Shown one piece after another: positions 49,955 through 62,249 of a DNA stretch of 64,000 nucleotides. How positions within the stretch are numbered: the first letter of the stretch is position 1; the number at the start of each line of letters is the position of its first letter. The stretch spans positions 21,396,949 through 21,460,948 of the forward strand of contig NC_030859.1 of assembly GCF_000208745.1 (NCBI RefSeq). The letters are read 5' to 3'. A model generated the notes under the pieces. It was given only the letters and a program-made list of their open reading frames with translations, did no database searches and was not told the DNA's origin. The stretch is from Theobroma cacao. Its lineage: Eukaryota > Streptophyta > Magnoliopsida > Malvales > Malvaceae. The translations under genes were made by a program, and so were the position numbers.

Positions 49955-52900
49955 TCAACTAAGAAGATCGGCTTCCAGTTCATTTTTCTGGTCCTCCGCG
50001 GCTTGAGTCAGTTCCTTGGCTCTCTTAGCTTGGTGCTTCCAATCAGTGAAAACTAGAGTGCAAATCATCAAACACATACATGAGGCTTGTGCTGCAGCAA
50101 GCCCATACCACAACCCAAGGAAACCAATCTCTAATTTAAATGCGGCAAAAGCAGCAACAGGCAAACCAACAAGGTAAAATGAACAAAAATTTATGCAAGC
50201 ACCCACCTTAGGTCTAGCAGAACCTACCAGGACTCCACATGCCGCTGTCTGAGGACAGTTTCCAAGCTCACAAAAGCCCAATATAGGTAAGACAACTGAT
50301 GTCAATGCAAGAACCTGAGGCTCACTTGTGTATACCTTTCCCCACACATCCTTTACTGCAATTGTGAAAGCAAAAGCTACTAGTCCCCATACCATAGCTA
50401 TAATAAGTCCTATAATGGTTGTCTGCCGTGCCTGTGCGGGCGCTTCAGCCCCTAAGTCTTGCCCAACACGCATTGATAAACTTAAGCTTAGAGAATTTGG
50501 AAAAACATAAAGAACTCCCGTTGTTTGTATGAGAATTCCCATTGCAGCCACACTTGCCTCTGGATTATTAATTAACCCACATAGTAGCACCATTATCTCA
50601 TACCACCACCATTCTAAACACACAGATAATACACTTGGAACCATGAGCGTCAGCAGTGGGTGCCAAAGTCGATAGGATTTGGTTACGGCTTGACCATCCC
50701 AAGGTTTTATTGCTGTTTCTGAAATGAAGAGATATGCTAGCAAAGCTAAACTTAAGTTTAATGTGTTGCAAGCAGAGGCCAGAGCAACTCCTCTAATCCC
50801 CAAATCCAAATATATTGCAAGGAAGTAGCTGATTGGAAGGTGGAGGATCATTGCACAAGTTGCAGACAGAAGGAGGGGTTTGATTAGATTTTGTGCCCTT
50901 ATGAAAATTCTCAAAGGATGGAGGAGAGCTTGGGCAAGCAATTCAGGAATGGAGTATGTGATAAATACCTTTGCCACTGATGTAATGGTCTCATCCTGAC
51001 CAAATGACAGAAGGATAGGCTCCATGTTCAGCCATAATAAGGTGATTGGAATGGCTGCAAGTAATAGGAGGCAGAGGGTCTGTTTAAAAGTTTGGCTAAG
51101 AACTGTCCATTTTTTGGCTCCATAAGCTTGGCAACATATAGGTTCCATCCCCATAGCCAGACCCTTGATTACAGAGTAGCCTGTGATGTTTGCAAATCCC
51201 ATTGACAGTGAGCCTCCAGCCAACTCAATGTTCCCCAGATATCCCAAAAATAACATGGACATTATGGACTTGGAGTGCAAAATCAGGCCAGAAAGTAATA
51301 ATGGAAATGCAATTTTCCCCAGTGATATCAGCTCGTCTGCAACCTGAGAAACGTACATTAGATATTAGGCAATGCAAAATCATATAACATTAGCAAGTAA
51401 CCAACGCTGGAAAAATATAATGGATTGCTGAATAAAGCTGAAAATTCAATTTACCATGAATCTATCAAGTAAAAACCCCAGCTTGTTGCGCAAGATGAGT
51501 GCACTTTTCTGTGTCTTTTGAGATCTAAGAAAACTTTTCTTCAAGGCTCTTGCTTAAAAATTAAGATATTCTCTTAGAGACTAACTCTGGCCCTGAGAGA
51601 TAATTAAATCTCTGTACACAGGTACTTGTTCTCTCTCTTGGAGCCAGCCATAACTTGCAAGTAGTTTTACAATGAATATCTGGACAAATTTGCTTCCGAC
51701 TACTACGTTAGAAAGGCAGTTTCCTCTCCGCAGCGAAAGTACAACCTCAAAACTTACATCTAATCCTCATAAATGAAACACCATTCCCCTCTTTGCAAGT
51801 TTAGGAAGTGTTTTAAGAAAATACAGAAGCATGCGCTGTTAATTCAATAGGAGTATCTAGATTAAGGAGAGGTATTGAAGGATTAGACGATGCACAACCT
51901 TCATTTGTTAAATGACTAACAATACCGAAGCACGTGCTGTGAATTTAATGGCATATATAGATTATGGAGAGGCATTGAAGGATGAGAAGAAGCACCACCT
52001 TTATTTGTTAAGTGAGTAACAAATATGCAGTCACAGCTATTACTTACCATTCTCTTGAATTTCTTTCCTAAGTTAGTATATTTTCTTCTTTAATGCTTTT
52101 AACGTATTTACCCGTATTACTACCATCTGTCAGTTAAAGTTAATACACTATCCTATAATGGAAAATCATCTGCCAAGCAGTCAAAGAATCTTAACCAGTT
52201 TTCGTTGTAGCTTCAAAAGCTGAAATAGACAATAAGAAAATTCAGGCACAATATCATTATCATAAATGGTTGGTAAAAGGAAAAGTATGAAGTCGAAAGT
52301 GATGAAGCTAATCTAATTCATGCTTGTTGTGATGAAGCTGGGTTAGGGGAGCAATAACTCTCTTCTTTGCTTGAGAATTCACAATTCCAACAAAGATTAT
52401 AATCACTTTTTTTTCCTTTTTTTGTCAGCACGAGCAGTATATTTCTCCCTGAAGTATAGCTCACTTGAGAGCTGATAAGTTTAAGCCGTCCATATCTTGT
52501 ATCTGTTTGGTGTTAATTGCCTTGCAGTGTTTCTTTGGCTATGTTAGAAAAAGTAATAAGAGAATCTAAATTGTGTATTGATAAATCTTAACTCATATGA
52601 TTATCTAACATGCTAGTCTCAGGTCCCTTAAATGATATACATAACAGTTAGAGTCCATTCACTAACTAGAAAACAACTACTACATGTAGTACATTGGTGT
52701 ATGAAATCCCCATATAATCTCAAGATGGAAAGAGAGTAGCTAGGAAGTTATGGAAAGTTAAATAGCATCTGTGGAAAGTTTCAGGTTTTTAGAAGGGAAA
52801 TGAACAAGACAGTCGATCCACATTTTGGTGCAAAAATAAGGAGAGCAAGAATGTCACCTTAGTTTTCTGGAACCTTCCCAGAAATTTATTAAGGAACCCC

Positions 52901-52998
52901 CTTCCTCCGGCTCTACCACTATTGTAATAATCATTTTTATTTCCTCCATTGGAAATATCACTTGGCGAAGCTGCTCCGCATTCGCTTGGGGAGCACAT
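49955..52998 (-). CDS. DTX: MATE efflux transporter (DETOXIFICATION family)
   Basis: Multidrug and toxic compound extrusion transporter: a 12-helix cation-coupled exporter of the plasma membrane or vacuole. Two coding exons, 52998-52858 and 51343-49955, join in phase to 509 residues, the usual length. The polar N-terminus (MCSPSECGAASPSDISNGG) precedes helix 1 (ELISLGKIAFPLLLSGL). Family blocks are present: GYLGNIELAGGSLSMGFANI, GYSVIKGLAMGMEPICCQAY, then the second-half counterparts SLSMRVGQDLGAEAPAQAR and GFCELGNCPQTAACGVLVGS. The C-terminus is hydrophilic (about 30 residues). The fragmentary start MYVSQVADEL at 51358 is intronic, since GTTGCAG follows a good acceptor at 51344-51349. A TTTGATTGCAG just upstream of the chosen ATG suggests a 5'UTR intron. 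The sequence fits the DTX48-56 clade best; the substrate is unknown. Confidence 0.94.
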
Positions 52999-54840
52999 GA
53001 TTAGGAGCTCTGCAATCAAATGAGATAACAATTCTCTGGCTCATCAAGACTTGAATTTTGAAGGAAAGCATGTCATGTGTTTATGGTGAAACATGCACGT
53101 TAGACGTAGATTCAATTGAGGATAGACCTTAATATTTTCGTATAACTTTTGTCATATTCAATATTGCACATAGTTTTAGTCAGGTTTTTAGTACGTTAGA
53201 CCTTGTAAGTATTAGCAGAAAATGATGAATTTCAGCATTGAGCATGAAAACAGAACAACAACATAAAGAACAAAATATCCACTGCCCCAGACAATTTGTC
53301 CCCTTGGATAGTACAAAACACGATGCTCTATAAAAACAAAGAAGATAGCATACTTAAGAATAGCAGTTAGACTTGAAGCCTGGCTTATTTTGATGCAAAA
53401 TAAGCCAAAAATTGCTTAGGACAGTCTATGGATTTGAGCTAAGCATTTAGCCGGCATATGATTGGGTACCAAATTGATATATTCCTTTGATCCCCTCTTC
53501 ATCTAGAGGTTCAGTCTTTCGGCATTCAGAATATTTACAAATAGTAAGTACAAACTGTCACAACGAGAAACCACCCTAGTGCATATATACTAGTATTATC
53601 TACTGTCCCATTCAGAAAAACTGTCAATATCTTTACCATACTTTAATCTTCATACAAATGTTCTAAGAGTAGGCTAACTAAGACCTCGTCTAAACCCCAT
53701 CCTCCTATCACCTTAATATGCATTAACATACGTGTACACATGCGCATGCACATAATCCTTCTGCATGCTCACCATGTGAGTGAATATAACAGAAAAATGA
53801 TAAGCTTTTGATTTCATTAGTTTGGTTTTCAACTGACATTTTCTTTTACCACTACTGCTACCATGTTTGATGCTTCACTTAGAGGTCCTAGCAAAGTTAT
53901 TCGAAAGGAGAGATGCTACGAAAGGCCATTCTGTTGCGGTGCAACTGATTATTATCATGCTTGCTGTGTAGTGTAAAGCCAAGATCCTAGTGATTTGAGG
54001 AGGCTTAGAGTACTTGGAGGAGCTCTACAAGTAGCATTTGGGCAGTCATTGTTACAGTGGGAGGTCTTAAATCTTTGCTCAGGCGTTCTGAGAAACATCA
54101 TATATGATCAACTGCTTGAAAAAGAATTCACAAGATCAATATATATATATAGTATTTAGAATTTGGGATAACGTACAGGTCAAATAAATGAGCCGTTTTT
54201 CATTAAGACTAAGCCCAACAGGAGCAGTAACTCTTCTTCTGGGTCCTCTATGGTTGTATGCTTTTCATTTCATGCTTGTATGTACTATTTGTACCTACGC
54301 CAAATATTGAATATGTATACGATAATTTAAAGTAAACCTTATAGTATCGGGTAAGCAAATAATTAATTTGGTTAAAAAAATTTTATAACCGAATTAATCG
54401 AATATGCCATGAAAATTAACCGAATCGAATAAAATAAAATTTTAACCAATTAATCAATTGATAATAGAATTAATCAAAATTTTTTGAAGCATGGGCTTTG
54501 ATACTTTTCTTAGTTTCATTTTTTTATTTTTATGTTAATCAAATAGTAAATAAAATTAAATTATAAAAATTTAACAAAACTCTAAGTTTAATAACATTAA
54601 AATAAAATGTTTTAACACACAAAAATGAATGAGAATATACTTAAGCTTACCTTAAAAAAATTTTAAATCAAAACTTATTGAATTAATTGAGTTAATCGAT
54701 CTCACTTTTGAATTAATCAAATCGTTTTAATTGAATTTAATCAATTAATTTGATTATATTTAATTTTAATAAAAAAATAACTCATCTTGATTAGTTGATT
54801 TGATAGGATGTTTAAGATAATTAATTAATCAAAAGAAAGT
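52999..54840. other. Intergenic: MATE upstream region and AT-rich repeats
   Basis: No supported gene. 54340-54830 is very AT-rich, with recurring AATTAATCGAAT / GAATTAATTGAGT motifs in both orientations, probably a decayed AT-rich element. Confidence 0.45.
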
Positions 54841-55011
54841 TTGGTGAAGCTTACTACGTGTCCTGTCCTATCCATTTGCCAGCCCTGTGGCCTGTGGTCG
54901 CACCCTGATTTCCGATTCCATTTCCTGCTTTCCCTTTCCCAACAAATCAAAGCCCAAACCCAATCCACTACCTCACCCGCTTGCCACTCTAGCCTCTCCC
55001 ATCCCCTCCCT

Positions 55012-55018
55012 TATATAA
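55012..55018 (+). promoter_or_regulatory. TATA box of the MSD1 gene
   Basis: TATATAA in a C-rich context, about 70 nt upstream of the MSD1 ATG; a good core promoter position. Confidence 0.75.
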
Positions 55019-55088
55019 GCCTCCCACCGTCTGACCTTCCTTCAGCTCCCCCTTTCACTCAGAAAAATCCAGTCTTTTTTTAAGCAAA

Positions 55089-57958
55089 ATGGCTCTCCGT
55101 TCTTTAGCCACCAGGAAAACCCTAACCCTAGGGCTGAACTCGACGAGGCTGACTCAGTCTCGTGCATTGCAGACGTTCTCGCTCCCCGATCTTCCGTACG
55201 ACTATGGCGCACTTGAGCCGGCCATCAGTGGAGAGATCATGCAGCTCCATCACCAGAAGCATCATCAAACTTACATCACTAACTATAACAAGGCTTTGGA
55301 GCAGCTCCATGAGGCTATCCAGAAAGGTGATTCTTCCACCGTCGTTAAGTTGCAGAGCGCCATCAAGTTCAACGGCGGAGGTATAAGTTTTCTTTTCTTT
55401 TCTTTTCTTTTTATTGTTATTTTGGTTGAAAGATCAGCTACGTAATTCAATTGCTGTATAAAGATCGAAATTTTGGGACTGAATCGGATTAGAAGGGAAA
55501 GTGCGTTTCTGGTTGTGAAAAATGTTAAAAATGTAATTTTTAGTTAGCAATTAGCACAGAAGCAAGTGGTAGAAGTGCTATTTTACTCTTCTACTTCTGT
55601 TTGGCAAAGTTCTGATGCAGAAGTTCACTTGGGTGGAAAGTCAGCCCAATTGAAAGTCTGTTTTCATTCATTTCAGCTGCAATTGTTCTGGCAAGTAAAT
55701 TTAGATGAATGAGTGCAATTTGGAGAAGAACACTATCCATTGGATAGTAGCATAGCTCAACTTTTCTTGGTGAATAATTCCTAGTAACTAGAGTCCAGGA
55801 CAGTTAGCTGTAGCCTCTATCATTGTTCTCTTTCTTTTTTTTAATCCTTTGTTTGCTATTACGTTAAATTCACTTCATGTGAATGAGTGGTAACTGATGC
55901 AGGTCATATCAACCATTCAATTTTTTGGAAGAATCTTGCCCCTATTCATGTAAGTTTATATTTCTTAATCTTTTTTTTTTCTTCTTCCAGTCTTTTGTTC
56001 CTTGTCTCTCTTACCTTATGCCATTTACATGACAGGAAGGAGGAGGTGAGCCCCCAAAAGGTTCTTTGGGTTGGGCTATTGACACAAGTTTTGGCTCATT
56101 GGAATCATTGATTCAGAAGATGAATGCCGAGGGTGCTGCTTTACAGGGCTCTGGTTGGGTGGTAAGCAACTTGTTTTTTCTAAGGCATCACTTTTTGTTT
56201 TATTTTCTCATGTACCTGTTCATAAATGGTTTGCATCTTTCATTGCTTATTTTTGCTCCTCTTGTTTGCTTCCTTTTTATCTTGACAGTGGCTTGGAGTG
56301 GACAAGGAATTGAAGAAACTTGTGATTGAAACAACTGCAAATCAGGTATGTTTAAACTATTGGGGCTTCTTGGTTTGTTCACTTGAATGTGCATTTGCTT
56401 ATTTCTATTGCCCTGCTTATTTTATAGGCCTATGATTTGAGGTTTTTTTTTCTTTTAAATAAAGGTCACTTGCACTCGGTTTCTATAAGATTGAATTCTT
56501 GTTAAGTTTATACTCTCTCTTGAGAGTTCCTGCAATTGTAAAGAATTAGAAGTCCAAAGTTTTTGGCAGGTGTAATATAATTTTGAAATATTTGCTGCAG
56601 GATCCACTAGTGACTAAAGGGCCAGCTTTAGTTCCTTTGCTTGGCATAGATGTTTGGGAGCATGCATATTATTTACAGGTAAATTTTGGCACTTTAAGTT
56701 GTGCATAAAAGAGATCTAATGTGAATTAAGATCAGTGATGATTAGCTCAATCTTTGTTTAATGGTGACTAAGACAATGCCAAAGTATCCTTGTTACATTA
56801 AGGATCCTCTACTTTGATTTTCAGAACTTTCATTGTTATTTTAATTTCCTTTGAGAAAAAATGGATAATAGTCTTGTCAGAAAGAATCATCTTCTTTGAT
56901 TAGTCACATCAAGAAATTGAAAATTTTGCTCTGGTGGATCCTATTGAATGAGTGAATAGAGGGGGTGGCAAAAAGATCCTATGTTCACTTTATTGAGTTG
57001 CATATATAACCTTATGAGACTGCATAATATACCTACTATTAATGGCTGACAAGATTTTAACTAGACTTAGTTTCCTAATAAGAGAAAGCCACCTCATTTT
57101 TTGTGCATCTTGTGTGGTTAGGGATGTAATTGAGCCAAGTCAAGTCGGTCCAGTGTCAGGCTTGAGCTTGGCTTGATTAAAAACCTCAAGGCTCGAGCTC
57201 AATCAAGCTTAACCTTTTTGTGCTCAAGCTTGGCTCAAAAAATAATTGAGCTACACAAGCTCAACTCAATTAAGCTCAATTATAATTATTTTATATAAAA
57301 AGCACTAAACTCGACTTGAGTTTGACAAAAAACTCAAATAAAAGTTTAAAATATGTATATAAATGTTATATTTTATTTATATATGTATATAATATTAAAA
57401 AATTTAAAAGCTTGATAAGGCTTGTGAGCCTCTCTATTATACAAAGTTTGAACTTAGCTCGATTCATTACTTGAGTAGCTCGATCTTGAGCTCAGTTAGA
57501 TAATGAATGAGTTGAATTTGAGTATTCTCTGAGTCGAGCTTGAATGGTTTATGAGTAGTTGGACTCGTTTAAACCCCCAGTCATGGTTAATGCAGTGTAG
57601 TTTCTTATATTTACCACCATCGTATAATTGGTTGCCCCAACCCCCTTTTCTCCCTTAAACCTCTCTATGTTTCTCATTCATATATCTTGCTTTGTACGTA
57701 TGTTACTACATCAGGGTGTGCATGAGGAAGAGATTAAAAAAATTGAGAATGTAGCTTATTTCTAGGTCTGCTTAAAGCAGTATTCTTTACAAATCATTTT
57801 GTCTCTCTTTGATTTCCTGATATACTGTTATGCGCCCCTTGACGATCTATCTTTTCATGTTGCAGTACAAGAATGTTAGACCAGATTATCTGAAGAATAT
57901 ATGGAAAGTCATCGACTGGAAATATGCCAGTGAAGTGTATGAGAAAGAATGTCCTTGA
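55089..57958 (+). CDS. MSD1: Superoxide dismutase [Mn], mitochondrial
   Basis: Converts superoxide to hydrogen peroxide and oxygen in the mitochondrial matrix; works as a tetramer with one Mn per subunit. Six exons, 55089-55380, 55903-55949, 56036-56161, 56289-56345, 56601-56678 and 57866-57958, join in phase to 230 residues, the normal plant length. Residues 1 to about 28 are an Arg/Ser/Leu-rich presequence lacking acids; the mature protein starts near [18 protein letters not shown]. Metal ligands are intact: His54 (QLHHQKHH), His102 (GHINHSIFW), Asp191 and His195 (DVWEHAYY). GSGWVWLG and [21 protein letters not shown] are also family blocks. The first ATG after a C-rich leader with a TATA box is used. 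Intron 5 (1.19 kb) contains an inserted repeat. Confidence 0.98.
57121..57578 (+). mobile_element. Non-autonomous DNA element (hAT-like MITE) in MSD1 intron 5
   Basis: A ~458 bp block dense in AGCTCGA/AGCTTGA/GGCTTGAGC motifs in both orientations, unlike the surrounding intron. It opens GGGATGTAATTGAGCCAAGT and its other end, reverse-complemented, opens GGGGGTTTAAACGAGTCCAA; the partly matching ends and the CTCGAGCTTG-type subterminal motifs resemble a common plant hAT MITE pattern. TGGTTA occurs on both sides, but not at exactly symmetrical positions, so the target duplication is unproven. Confidence 0.55.
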
Positions 57959-58979
57959 GCTAGGAGCCCTTAATGTACAGAGTTAAGAGGTACCTTATTT
58001 GCTGCCTTTTGGTTGGCAAATGGAATAACATGATGTATTCAAGGGCCCTTTTTTTTTCTTGTGTATCTCCTGTATGAAAGTCAATAATGTTGAGCGTTAT
58101 GCTTAAGTCTATTGTAGCTACTTTGTGAATTATACATGACCCCTGTTTTCGGGTTTTTGCTCAACCACTTGAGTCAAATACCATTTCCGGAATCTTTTCG
58201 ATCTGGTCTGTGTTTAGGGTTATGATAGTGCATTGAATGGTTATATCTTTGTTTGCCTGGTTTGTGCTCTGCGGAAGTGTTTTTTTGAGTTGGTTTTTGG
58301 TAATAATTTTGGAGATTTTGTATGGGGAGTGTTTTTTGGTAAAAGGGGAGGGGAGGAGGAAATGAAAGACGATGAATGAGTTGATTACTTTTGTTTACAA
58401 AAAGAAAGAAGAGTAACTCAGCCCGGCAAAGAACAAATGTTTGGAACTTGCATGAAAAGAGGAAAGAAGATAGGAATACTGGAGTTGGTCAAGGATAAGA
58501 CTACGTAGTGGTGTTTGATCGTCATAAAAACCTAGGAGTTGAATTTTATTACTTAAACAGGACAGCCTTAAGCATAATGACCTCAATTCCTTGTTCAACA
58601 AGTACGCTCTCTGTCTTGTATGGTTGTACCCCTAGTTGCAAAAAGACTTTGTAATCTTGGACGGACCCATTTGTTCTACACAAGTTCAAAACCCTTCATA
58701 GATACAAGGAAGAATCTCAATTCTCAAGTATAATGGAGTTCCTAAGCACAGCAAGTATCATGATACCTAATCCGTTCATTCATTTAAGATCAAGGATTAA
58801 GATTTAAGGTTTGATATCGGTTTAAGATTTAAGATTGGATATTGATTTAGGGTTTAAGATTTAAGATTTGATATCCTGAACATCCCAAATGCCATGAAAA
58901 ACAAAGGGTGTGGAAATAGAAAGCTACTAGAGTTAGATCAAAGTGAAGAAGAGCAAAAGAAAATAAGAGAAGGAATAAA
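57959..58979. other. Intergenic: MSD1 3' flank
   Basis: MSD1 3'UTR followed by unassigned DNA. 58770-58875 has three ~30-bp imperfect repeats built on TTTAAGATTTAAGATT. No supported gene. Confidence 0.5.
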
Positions 58980-59003
58980 AAACTATTAAAGGCATCTTTA
59001 CCT

Positions 59004-59685
59004 AACGTAATCTATTTTTAAGCAACAAAAAGCTTCTCAAAATGCTAGAAAACCAGGATGAAGATAGATAACAGACATTGATGCTAAGATCAAAAAGTTC
59101 AGCAAAATCTGATCAAACCTGGATAAAATTGATATATAAATATTGAATTCAACTGAAAGAATAGAAAAAATAAAGGTATAAAATGATGTGATCAATAGAG
59201 AAAGGCTAATCAACATACCATAACCTTGGGTCATTGGACATTTCAGACAGGCGTTTCTTGCTCAACAGCGGCCTCTTTCTTCCCTGAAAGGCTGAGTTTC
59301 ACGGCAAAAGTTATCAACAGAAGAAATTATTGACTAAGACAACAGCTGCTGTAGTTCATTATACCTGTTGCAGTCTTGTAGAATTATCCCATAACTCTAA
59401 TTCCTCATGAATTGTGAGTGAAAAGAAGACTGTTTGTCGAACTGGAAGAAGCTATTCTGAGAAACGGAAAGATGGTAAAAATGTGATGCCACAATGAAAA
59501 AAATAAACATATGAATCCTCCTCGATCATGGGAGAAAGGGAACAAAAGAGATTATCTGAAAAAAAAATGAAAAATACCTGAAGAAAAGATAATTTGCCAA
59601 GCAACTCAGAGCCATCAGCCACGAACTCATTTCTCACCCAGTTCTCCCACTCTTCCATCGCATTACCTTCCGACCTCGCCTCCAT
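59004..59685 (-). CDS. Unrecognised small plant protein (downstream frame of a two-frame transcript)
   Basis: Exons on the minus strand: 59685-59578, 59451-59365, 59283-59225, and probably 59083 to about 59004. The first three join in phase with good GT-AG sites: MEARSEGNAMEEWENWVRNE begins the product, then VADGSELLGKLSFLQ, LLPVRQTVFFSLTIHEELEL, WDNSTRLQQ and GRKRPLLSKKRLSEMSNDPR. The codon content and splice quality argue for a real gene. The last exon would add SINVCYLSSSWFSS... to a TAG immediately followed by a good donor (GTAAAG), so the 3' end is uncertain. There are no membrane segments or signal peptide; the C-terminal part is basic and might serve as a nuclear signal. The family is unknown to me. 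Its ATG lies inside the 3' end of the upstream frame (next entry). Confidence 0.55.
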
Positions 59686-60071
59686 CGGCAATCGACGCTT
59701 TCAACAGCCCCTCCACTGCCCTAATTTTTCAATTCAAATTCAATGTAAAAAAAAAAAGGTTTGATTTATTTCTTAATTCTTAATTCAATTGCTTCAAACA
59801 ATTAGAAGACGAAACTCTACCAAGTCAAGTTACACTGAGAGAAGTAGAAAAAGGCGGCGACCGCAATGCACGGCACAGGAACGACTCCGCAGTTATGGGA
59901 ATCATCCACTGGATCGGTGGATTTAAAGGAGTAAACTGGGTCGAGTAACTCCAAGTAGGCTACCTCGGGGGAGTCAGAGAGGAGAAGGACCGGACGGTGG
60001 AGAAATGAGGGTGCAGCGTAAGAGGCGGAGCTCGCGGCCCCGCCTGAATTTTCAGTTTCGTCTTCCCTCAT
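59663..60071 (-). CDS. Unrecognised small protein (upstream frame of the same transcript)
   Basis: The minus-strand frame from the ATG at 60071 (MREDETENSGGAASSASYAA) runs to 59821, where a donor (GTAGAG) leads across a 100-bp T-rich intron to an acceptor at 59721-59722. Spliced, it continues WAVEGLLKASIADGGEVGR to a TAA at 59665-59663, 102 residues in all. Without splicing it would stop at 59817 after 84 residues. Content: a polar N-terminus, a hydrophobic middle (PVLLLSDSPEVAYLELLDPV) and a Cys-containing PVPCIAVAAFFYFSQC. The 3' end overlaps the start of the MEARSEG frame by 23 nt in a different frame. No family was recognised. It may be a separate protein on a bicistronic mRNA, or a long regulatory upstream frame. 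Confidence 0.45.
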
Positions 60072-61645
60072 AGTGGAGAAGACGAAGATGGCACCCGCCC
60101 TAATTTAAATTCAACCTCTTTATATTTAAATTTAAAACGCTTAAGACCCGTACCCGTTTTGGACTCCGGAAACCCGACCCGAGCAAATATTGTTACTTAA
60201 CAAAGTTTTTTTTTTTAAAAGAAAATTTTAAAATAATATTAGCATACAAAAAAGAAGGAAAAATTAAAAAAATGGAGAAACTGAAAAGAAAGAAGGTTAT
60301 AGATACCAAATAAATTTCACAATAAGAGATAAAATAACAAATAGAGCCTTCATATTTTCAAAAATTGCAAGAGCATCCCAGGATCCGGAGGGGGAGTGGC
60401 CACATTTGGCAGCCATATGTACTTCAATAAGGATAGCCATATGGCGCATAGCGAGCTCTTGGAATTAATTTTTAGAGCCGTTTTGGGATTTTTTTATATA
60501 TATATTAATCTGTTGCACGTTCGGAATGATAAAAAAAATTTTCAATTGAGTTGATATTGTTTTGTGAAATAGATATAAAATAATAATTATATTATCATAT
60601 CTAATTATTGGTGTATATTGACATGTATAAAATATGTAAATATTGTTATTTTAGTCACCATTACTTGTATTTTTTATTATTAATTATTATATAATATTAT
60701 TTCTTAAATATATTTTTAATGTTATATATTTTATTTTTATTTTTATTATAATCTTTTATTTTTTGTTTTCATTTCTTAATATAACTTTTTGTATTATATA
60801 TTTTATTTTAATATTTTTTCGTTTAAAAGATAATTAAAATTTTATTGACAGTCACCTTGACTACTGGAAAAAATAAAAAGATATCGTCGAAATCTATATC
60901 AAAAAATAAATTATAATATTATAAAATATTTTTAACAAAATAACAAAGTTGAACGGTAAAATTGTTTTTAACAACATTATACAATGCAATGCAATTTGAT
61001 TGTGTTGGTTTTAGACTACAATCATACTACATTCATTGGTTACAATGTGATTCATTATAATCTTACATTGCAGTGATTTATTACAAAACAAACACTGTAA
61101 TATAATTTAATTGGGCACATTACAGGGAATATGTTCTCACTTCCTTCCTACCAAACGCTACTTAATGGCATACATATACCTTAGCAAGAATATATATATA
61201 TATATATATATAAGTCCATCATTTCTTTCTTTTTCTTTTTCCTCAATCTTGCCATGTTTGCAAATGGATACTAAAGTTATGCCAATGGATATATTTAAGT
61301 TCTCTTATATTGTTATTTTATTAGTTAATATTTTTTATTTTAGGAAGTGAAAAATAGAGAGTACATTTAAATATAAGAAAACTTATTTTTTAAAATTTAA
61401 GATTTTGAAAAATTAAAATTGAACTTTTATGAATAACAATTGCATATTTTAATTTGATAGATAGAATTATATTATATAATTTGATTGAGTAATTGACATG
61501 TATATATTTTTTCTTAAGTAAATAGTTGGATTCAAATATTTTTAACTTTTAATGTAAAAAAAAGATAATTACATTTCAATTGTTATCTTAATATTTATTA
61601 AATATGATTTGATATTTAATAATAACTATTGGAAAACAAAAAAAA
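60072..61645. other. Intergenic, AT-rich
   Basis: Promoter side of the small gene, then very AT-rich DNA with a (TA)n run near 61190-61211. No supported gene. Confidence 0.5.
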
Positions 61646-61870
61646 AAGGTAATAACCATATGGAAAGGAGAAAGCCCATGGGCATTCCTTTAAATATAAG
61701 AGATATCGGCCTTGTCTTGCTAGGTAAGCTTTTCATGGGCACCATGAATGAAATATGAGATATAAAAATTGACATGTATGAAATATGAGATATCAATCTA
61801 GGCATTTAGTTTTTCAGGTGGGGTGGGAACAGAGTTGGTTGCTTAAAGCAATGTGGCATGTGATTAAGGC
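61646..61870 (+). repeat. Direct repeat, copy 1
   Basis: About 200 bp from GGTAATAACCATATGGAAA through TTTTTCAGGTGGGGTGGGAA to GCAATGTGGCATGTGA. It matches 62250-62452 over its whole length, except for an internal duplication of ATGAAATATGAGATAT in this copy. Confidence 0.85.
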
Positions 61871-62249
61871 TTTTTCTATAACTTTGCCAAGTGTCAAGCA
61901 AAGAAGCTCTTTAGAGCTTCCTTTAGATATAACAAAAATTTTAAATATAAAACTCATACAAAAATAAACAAAAAGGGAAACACATAATGACAAAAAGAAA
62001 CATGAACAATACTTTAAATTAAAGCACAGGTCTTAAAAACAACTCAAAACTCAAAACTTGTTTAAATCTAAGAATTCATAAAAACTCAATTGAAAAAAAT
62101 AAAAGCAAGAGGGTGCAAAAAACGAAAAGGAAATCGAAATGAGTAATTAATAATCAATTATCTGTATAGAGAAATGACAAAAGCGAAAATGAACAACGGT
62201 AAAATTAAAGCAGCAAAAAAAAGAATGACAAACATGAGAAAAGACCTTA
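61871..62249. other. Spacer between the two direct repeats
   Basis: A-rich unique sequence with no evident coding content. Confidence 0.5.

Noticed and set aside
51344..51358. MYVSQ as the N-terminus of the MATE protein
   Set aside because: It lies in the intron: a good acceptor precedes GTTGCAGACGAG, and an upstream exon supplies a normal N-terminus in phase.
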